A DNA stretch of 64,000 bases. Source: Micromonospora_J zhanjiangensis (GTDB lineage Bacteria; Actinomycetota; Actinomycetes; Mycobacteriales; Micromonosporaceae). A program made the position numbers and the translations under genes. The notes under the pieces were generated by a model. It was not told the DNA's origin and did not search any database. It saw nothing but the letters and a program-made list of their open reading frames with translations. The stretch lies in assembly GCF_042650605.1 (NCBI RefSeq), contig NZ_JBHSBN010000007.1:1-64000 (forward strand), read 5' to 3'. Below are positions 60,001 to 64,000 of the stretch, one piece after another. Positions within the stretch are counted from its first letter, which is position 1, and each line of letters opens with the position of its first letter.

Positions 60001-60947
60001 AGCGCGGTGAGGCCCTCCATGCTGGCGTGGAACCGGCTGCCGGCCGCCCGCAGCGGCAGGTACGCCTCCGGCGTGAGCAGCAGCACCAGCAGGGCGGTCG
60101 GCAGGGCGATCCCGCCGCCGAGCAGGCGCAGCCCCACCGGCACCGCGACCAGGGCGACCGACAGGGTCGCCACCAGCTCCAGCACCAGCGCGGACAGGAA
60201 CGCGATCCGCAGCGTCCCCATGGTGGCGGTCCGGTGCCGGTCGGCCATCCGGCGGACCACGTCGACCTGCGCCCGGGCCCGGCCGAAGGCGCGCAGGGTC
60301 GGCAGCCCGGTCACCATGTCCAGGAAGTGCCCGCCGAGCAGGACCAGCCGGCGCCACTGGCGGTCGGTGGCGGCCTGTGCCTGCCAGCCGACCAGGGCCC
60401 CGAACACGGGGATCAGCGGCAGGGTCAGCGCGACGATCAGCGCGGAACTCCAGTCGGTGGACACCAGCCGGGCGAGCACGGCCACCGGGACCGTCACGCT
60501 GAGCACGAGCTGCGGGAGATACCCGGTGAAGTACGCGTCGAGGGCGTCCAGCCCGCGTCCGGCCAGCGTGGCGATCTCGCCGGCCCGGCGTCCGGCCAGC
60601 TGACCCGCTGGCCGGTCCGGGCCACCGGACGCCTGGTCGTGGCTCCGACCGACCGCGCCGAGCAGGTCGGCGCGCAGGGCGGTCTTGACGGTGGCCGCCA
60701 TCCGGGCCGAGAGCGCACCCTGGCCCCAGACCAGCACCGCCCGGCCGGCCACGCTGGCCACGAACCCGGCCAGCGCGGCCCGGTCCAGCCGGCCGCCGGC
60801 CGCCGCGGCGAGGACGGTGGCGAGGGTGGTCGCCTGGGCCACCACCAGGGCTGCGGTGGCGGTCCCGAGCGCGACGAGCGCGGCCAACTGGCCCCGGGTC
60901 CGGGGGACCCGGCGCAGCAGCCGTGGGTCGAACGGCCGGCGGTTCAC
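57069..60947 (-). CDS. cydDC: Fused CydDC cysteine/glutathione-type ABC exporter
   Basis: 1292 aa, both half-transporters in one chain. The CydD half has six membrane segments, then GPSGAGKSTLLALLLG, LSSGQRQRVALARAFL and VVLLDEPTARLD. A linker of about 80 residues follows. The CydC half has its own membrane domain, GPSGAGKSTLLGVLTG, LSGGQRQRLALARALL and LVLDEPTEGLDP. The heterodimer exports thiols and is needed for assembly of cytochrome bd. GTG overlaps the cydB stop (GTGA), showing translational coupling. A Gly/Ser-rich stretch precedes the second ATPase domain. Confidence 0.93.
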   Translation of the reverse strand: MNRRPFDPRLLRRVPRTRGQLAALVALGTATAALVVAQATTLATVLAAAAGGRLDRAALAGFVASVAGRAVLVWGQGALSARMAATVKTALRADLLGAVGRSHDQASGGPDRPAGQLAGRRAGEIATLAGRGLDALDAYFTGYLPQLVLSVTVPVAVLARLVSTDWSSALIVALTLPLIPVFGALVGWQAQAATDRQWRRLVLLGGHFLDMVTGLPTLRAFGRARAQVDVVRRMADRHRTATMGTLRIAFLSALVLELVATLSVALVAVPVGLRLLGGGIALPTALLVLLLTPEAYLPLRAAGSRFHASMEGLTALDEALAYGAPAGDGGPGSPPAGRGGAERGTPVEGRSGGVVPVPPAEIRFESVTVEYDRTTALRDVSLTIRPGERIAVVGPSGAGKSTLLALLLGFVRPTSGRVTVAGVDLADLDLAAWRRQLAWVPQRAHLFAASLTDNIRLGQDDAAADRTVRAARVDRAVRAAALDDVVAALPEGLDTLLGERGHGLSSGQRQRVALARAFLRDAPVVLLDEPTARLDGDSESAVLDATRRLVAGRTAVLVAHRPALLAVADRVLRVEDGRVTDLGAAPDPAVQEREEFDSPELSACPSGTRHPEEFCSPEPAEVLRIVPAPAGPASGEDAGPDGGAERGGRFGAELRVLRLARPYLGRLVGAGLLATGTELAGLILMATATWLLITAAGRPTLDTLTVAIVAVRALAVGRGVLRYTERLAGHDATLRVVTDVRAAVFATLAAGRPAGTTAAARRGAPGRTGDPHSRPGGAADRQGRPDGAGDRTGDLLSRLVSDVEAVQDLLLRVLVPGAAAAAVGLLTIGATAVVSPAAAVALAGGLLVAGLVLPAAAAGLTRRSAGRVAPLRGALATDAVDLTHGAADLAAFGATDAALGRAGDRARGLARLERRLAAAGWAVDGLGVMVAGATSAAVVLTALRAGVDGVLVGVLAVGALAATEATLALLGAARQWTRSRAGLRRVARLLPPAGASAPGGTSGATGPGSAGSPSGASGTSSAPGANGSTSRSGAAEPGGAHRLVLDEVSVRYRAGTAPALDRVSLDLPPGRRIAVVGPSGAGKSTLLGVLTGSVEPDGGRVRLDGVDLARYPADELPRVVGGLLADAHVFHASVRENLLLGRPTATEADLAAAAEAAGLLDWVRQQPAGWDTLVGEDGGQLSGGQRQRLALARALLAAPAVLVLDEPTEGLDPAAADRVLTSATASAGPGRTVVLVTHRLAGLDRYDEILVLAAGRVIRRGRHDELIRTPGWYRDQWLSQTAAQARYPVPAP

Positions 60948-61951
60948 CAGTACACCGGCGCCTGCGGGCCGACCCGGCCCCGGAACAGCCACCAGCACGC
61001 CAGCTGGGCACCGAGCAGCACGGGCAGCAGCGGCAGCATGAGCCAGCTCAGCAGGCGCAGGGTCGGTTCGCCGGCGGCCGCGTCGGCGACGGTCAGGCTC
61101 GCGGCCGGGTCGACGGCGGAGACCAACGCGTACGGCCAGGTGCCCGCCGCGACCAGCAGCACCGGCAGCGCCACCGCGAGGCTGGTGGCGGCGAAGGCGA
61201 TCCCCGGCCGCCGCCGGGCGAACGCCCACCCGGCGCCGAGCAGCGCCGCGCCGAGCAGCGCCACCAGCAGTACGGCCGGGACCGGTTGCCGGACGGCGTG
61301 CCGTACCCGGTCGGAGAGCAGGCCCAGGACGGCGGCCAGGCCGACCGCGGCGAGGGCGACCGGTACCAGCCGACGGCCGATCCGGCCGGCCCGTTCGGCC
61401 GGCCCGTTCGGCAGGCGCAACCCCAGGAACGCGGCGCCGTGCACCGCCAGCAGGGCGACCAGGGCCAACCCGCCGGCCGCCACGAACGGGCTGAGCACGG
61501 GCCCGACGCCGGTGACGTGCCCGTCGGCCCGCAGCGGTACGCCCTGCAGCAGCCCGGCCAGCACGGCGCCCCAGCCGAACGCGGCGAGGCCGCTGCCGAC
61601 GACGATGGTCCGGTCCCACCGCGCCCGGGCCCGCTCGCCGGCGGGTCGGCTGCGCGACTGCACCGCCGCGGTCACCAGGATCACCCCGGCGACGGCCACC
61701 GCGACGGCCGGGTAGAGCGCGGCGAGCAGTTCACCCTCCAGCCTCGGGAAGGCGCCGAACAGGATGCCGACCGCCGCCACCAGCCAGACCTCGTTGCCCA
61801 GGAAGAACGGCCCGACCGCGGTCAGCGCGAGCCGCCGCTGCTCGGGCCGGCCGGTGGTGGCCAGCAACAGGCCGACGCCGTAGTCGTAGCCGCCGAGCAC
61901 CAGGTAGGCGACGGTGAAGAGACCGAGCAGGGCGTACCAGGCGATGTCCAT
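60944..61951 (-). CDS. cydB: Cytochrome bd oxidase subunit II
   Basis: 335 aa, about eight to nine membrane segments. The N-terminus WYALLGLFTVAYLVLGGYDYGVG is the CydB signature. It forms the quinol oxidase with CydA, without binding haem itself in most species. It starts 7 bp after cydA and overlaps cydDC by 4 nt. Confidence 0.95.
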   Translation of the reverse strand: MDIAWYALLGLFTVAYLVLGGYDYGVGLLLATTGRPEQRRLALTAVGPFFLGNEVWLVAAVGILFGAFPRLEGELLAALYPAVAVAVAGVILVTAAVQSRSRPAGERARARWDRTIVVGSGLAAFGWGAVLAGLLQGVPLRADGHVTGVGPVLSPFVAAGGLALVALLAVHGAAFLGLRLPNGPAERAGRIGRRLVPVALAAVGLAAVLGLLSDRVRHAVRQPVPAVLLVALLGAALLGAGWAFARRRPGIAFAATSLAVALPVLLVAAGTWPYALVSAVDPAASLTVADAAAGEPTLRLLSWLMLPLLPVLLGAQLACWWLFRGRVGPQAPVYW

Positions 61952-61958
61952 GGGGCAC

Positions 61959-63221
61959 CTATCCGACGACGAGGGGTTCGGGCCGGCCGGCGGGCCGGTG
62001 GTCGGGCGGCTCCGGCGGCCGGCCCAGGGCGGGGTTGTCGGCACCGCGGCCGGCGTGCCGGGCGATCAGCACCCAGTTGGTCACGGCCAGGGTGCCGAGC
62101 AGCAGGAGGAAGCCGATCAGCGAGGTGAGCAGCACGCCGGGGCTGGTCGGGGTGACCGCGTCGGCGACCCTCAGCAGGCCGTACACCGCCCAGGGCTGGC
62201 GGCCCACCTCGCGGGCGACCCAGCCCAGCGTCGCCGCCACGAACGGCAGCGGCAGGGCGAACAGGACCAGGTAGAGCGGGACGCGCAGCCGGATGATCCA
62301 GTCGCGGTACAGCAGCGGCAGCAGCAGGACCCCGAGGAACAGGGCCATCCCGATCAGGATCATGAAGCCGAGCCCCACGTTGGCCAGGACGGGCGGGGTG
62401 TAGTCGCCCGGTCCGAACCGGGCGGTCCAGTCGGCGATCTGCGCCGTCGCCCCCGGGGTGCTGGTGTCGAACTTGGTCGGCTGGGCCTGGCCGATCGCGC
62501 CGAACTGGGCGAACCCGAAGCCGATCACGCACACGATCCCCACCGCGGCGGTGACCAGGCCGAGCCGCAGCGAGGTGCGGAACAGCAGGTGGTCCCGGGT
62601 ACGCCGGATCAGGTGCCAGGCGCTGACCGCGGCCATCAGCATCCCGCCGGTGGTCACCGCGGCGGAGACCACGTGCGCGAACGCCATCCCGAAGGTGGGA
62701 TTCACCAGCAGCGCCGAGAAGTCGGTCAGGTGGGCGACGCCGTCGCGCAGCTCGTAGCCCACCGGGTGCTGCAACCAGGCGTTCGCGACGAGCACCCAGA
62801 ACGCCGACGCGTACGCGGTGAGCGCGACCCCGTACAGCAGGGCCAGGTGCGCGACCGGCCGGAGCCGGTGCCAACCGAAGATCCACATGCCGAGCAGGGT
62901 GGATTCGAGGAAGAACGCGACGAGGGTCTCCATCGCCAGCGGGGCGCCGAAGACGTTGCCGACGTACCGCGACAGGCCGCTCCAGTTCAGCCCGAACTGG
63001 AACTCCATCAGGATGCCGGTCGCGATCCCCAGCGCGTAGTTGATCAGGTAGAGCGAGCCCCAGAACCGGGTCAGCCGTTGGTAGACCGGCTTGCGGGTGA
63101 TCGTCCAGGCGGTCTGCAGGCCGACCAGCAGCGTGATCAGACCGAGGGTGACCAGGACGAACAGAAAATGGATCGAGGTGGTGGTGGCGAACTGCAACCG
63201 CGCGACGAGGAGGGGATCCAT
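61959..63221 (-). CDS. cydA: Cytochrome bd oxidase subunit I
   Basis: 420 aa. The ATG at 63221 has GAAGGG 7 nt upstream; a TTG five codons earlier overlaps that site. H18 (TTSIHFLFV) and H183 (GMAFAHVVSA) are the haem ligands, E98 lies in the conserved AMETLVAFFLES, and REVGRQPWAVYG is intact. The Q-loop is short, as in the actinobacterial type. It catalyses quinol oxidation with oxygen reduction at low oxygen. Large dyads in its 5' region suggest repression by a BlaI-type regulator. Confidence 0.95.
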   Translation of the reverse strand: MDPLLVARLQFATTTSIHFLFVLVTLGLITLLVGLQTAWTITRKPVYQRLTRFWGSLYLINYALGIATGILMEFQFGLNWSGLSRYVGNVFGAPLAMETLVAFFLESTLLGMWIFGWHRLRPVAHLALLYGVALTAYASAFWVLVANAWLQHPVGYELRDGVAHLTDFSALLVNPTFGMAFAHVVSAAVTTGGMLMAAVSAWHLIRRTRDHLLFRTSLRLGLVTAAVGIVCVIGFGFAQFGAIGQAQPTKFDTSTPGATAQIADWTARFGPGDYTPPVLANVGLGFMILIGMALFLGVLLLPLLYRDWIIRLRVPLYLVLFALPLPFVAATLGWVAREVGRQPWAVYGLLRVADAVTPTSPGVLLTSLIGFLLLLGTLAVTNWVLIARHAGRGADNPALGRPPEPPDHRPAGRPEPLVVG

Positions 63222-63260
63222 CGGCCGGCCCTTCAAGCGTTGACTGTCATGTCATAGTCA

Positions 63261-63330
63261 GCCTACACGTAGGCCGCCTACGTATAATTACTACGTCCTG
63301 TCGTAATCCATGTTACGACAGGACGTAGTA
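63261..63330. promoter_or_regulatory. Operator region upstream of cydA
   Basis: GCCTACACGTAGGC (63261-63274) is a perfect palindrome. 63289-63306 and 63313-63330 form a perfect 18-bp inverted repeat around TCCATG, containing TACGACA/TGTCGTA and TACTACG halves reminiscent of BlaI/MecI-type sites. The intervening AT-rich ATAATTA (63283-63289) may hold the -10 box. The large dyad could also terminate the M56 transcript. Confidence 0.6.
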
Positions 63331-63359
63331 GATGACCGGCGCCGGGGTCGACCCGTGGG

Positions 63360-64000
63360 TCAGCTCAGGAAGAGGTAGATCGGCGTCGCCGCCAGGACGG
63401 CCGTCACCGCGAGCGCGGCGGCGATGCGTACCCGGGGTGGCCGGGCCGGGACCAGCAGCCGGTGCAGCCGGGCGTGCAGCTGGCCGTCGGCGATGCCGAG
63501 CGTGCCGGCCGGCGAGACCCGCGAGCCGGCGGTGGCGAACCGGGCCAACGCCGTGGCCAACTGCTCGTCGCCGTGCAACCGGCGGGCCTTGTCGTCGGCC
63601 CGCATCTCCACCAGCAGGGCGACGGTCTCGTGGGTCGAGCGCAGCCAGCGCAGCCGGGGCAACAGCCGGCACAGCGCGGTGAACGGCAACAGGACCAGGT
63701 CGTGCCGCTCGTCGGCGTGCGCCCGCTCGTGGCTGAGCACCGCGGCGAGCTGCGCCCGGTCCAGCAGGCTGAGCGTGCCGGCGCTGACCACCACCCGGGG
63801 CCGCACCCCGGGCAGGCAGTACGCGGCCGCGCCGGGGTGGTCCAGGACCAGCGCGCCGGGCGCCGCGGGGTCGTCCCGGGCCACCAGGCTGAGCAGGTCA
63901 CGGTGCCGGCGTTGGGCCCGTACGGTGCTGAGCGTGCTGCGCACCGTCGAGCCGAGCAGCACCGCGCCGATTCCGAGGCCCGCGCCGACCAGGCAGAGTT
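63360..64000 (-). CDS. M56-family (BlaR1-like) metallopeptidase, 5' end beyond the window
   Basis: The visible C-terminal part of at least 213 aa holds the HExxH-type zinc site in AAVLSHERAHADERHD, the segment MRADDKARR and a final membrane helix (RIAAALAVTAVLAATPIYLF). Upstream sequence to the window edge is in frame and hydrophobic (LVGAGLGIGAVLLG), so the gene continues past 64000. M56 proteins usually follow a BlaI-family repressor gene and cleave or inactivate it; such a gene is expected just outside. It is transcribed toward cydA. Confidence 0.85.
   Translation of the reverse strand, partial: LCLVGAGLGIGAVLLGSTVRSTLSTVRAQRRHRDLLSLVARDDPAAPGALVLDHPGAAAYCLPGVRPRVVVSAGTLSLLDRAQLAAVLSHERAHADERHDLVLLPFTALCRLLPRLRWLRSTHETVALLVEMRADDKARRLHGDEQLATALARFATAGSRVSPAGTLGIADGQLHARLHRLLVPARPPRVRIAAALAVTAVLAATPIYLFLS

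Overview
The window is very GC-rich, uses many GTG and occasional TTG starts, and carries actinomycete signatures: a conservon (sensor kinase, roadblock, DUF742, small GTPase), a Tat-type sugar-binding lipoprotein, a Ser/Thr kinase with an extracytoplasmic domain, and fused CydDC. Gene content and repeats suggest Micromonosporaceae (Micromonospora or a close relative). That placement comes from pattern recognition, not a search. It reads as chromosomal, with one tRNA-array edge and one transposon relic.

Layout. 1-1089: minus-strand array of six tRNA genes (Trp, Ala, Ser-GCT, Ile, Arg, Ser-CGA) followed by a tRNA-Lys that stops matching inside its anticodon stem and runs into hairpin-rich sequence at the window edge. 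1090-8329: a DUF2786 protein, two paralogous membrane-anchored proteins flanking an SDR and sharing an upstream motif, a DinB protein, an APC permease and an ArsB/NhaD-type permease. 8422-14350: an arabinoside uptake and GH51 operon facing its LacI regulator across a double operator. 14371-21700: methyltransferases (one with a BON-like domain), an ABC-F protein, a ROK protein, TPR and Smr proteins, an amino-acid oxidase and a membrane-anchored coiled-coil protein. 22058-25691: an overlapping trio of receiver-SpoIIE phosphatase, CHASE3 histidine kinase and single-domain response regulator. 25697-33283: an IMPase-family protein, an HTH regulator with a divergent SDR, a secreted wall-hydrolase-like protein, a membrane spermidine-synthase homologue, a Ser/Thr kinase with a CBM2 ectodomain and a small membrane protein.

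33547-45602 is a nucleoside uptake and salvage region: BMP lipoprotein, ABC ATPase, two permeases, cytidine deaminase, thymidine phosphorylase, adenosine deaminase and a uridine-kinase-like protein. It is interrupted by palindromic and heptamer repeats and by an internally deleted IS607-type (tnpA-tnpB) remnant. 45796-50794 is the conservon. It is followed by a substrate-binding lipoprotein and two minus-strand genes. One of these (52317-54584) looks like an IS110-transposase-derived domain joined to the same C-terminal tail motif as the conservon kinase. 55874-56998: a PadR regulator convergent with a permease-prefix membrane protein. 57069-64000: cydABDC downstream of an M56 (BlaR1-like) peptidase cut by the window edge, with large dyads upstream of cydA.

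Most notable: the tRNA array and its broken tRNA-Lys; the IS110-like/conservon-tail protein; the tnpA-tnpB deletion relic; the twin leaderless genes with matched promoter spacing; and the operator architectures at the GH51/lacI and cyd loci. I found no CRISPR array, rRNA, recognisable defence island or secondary-metabolite cluster.
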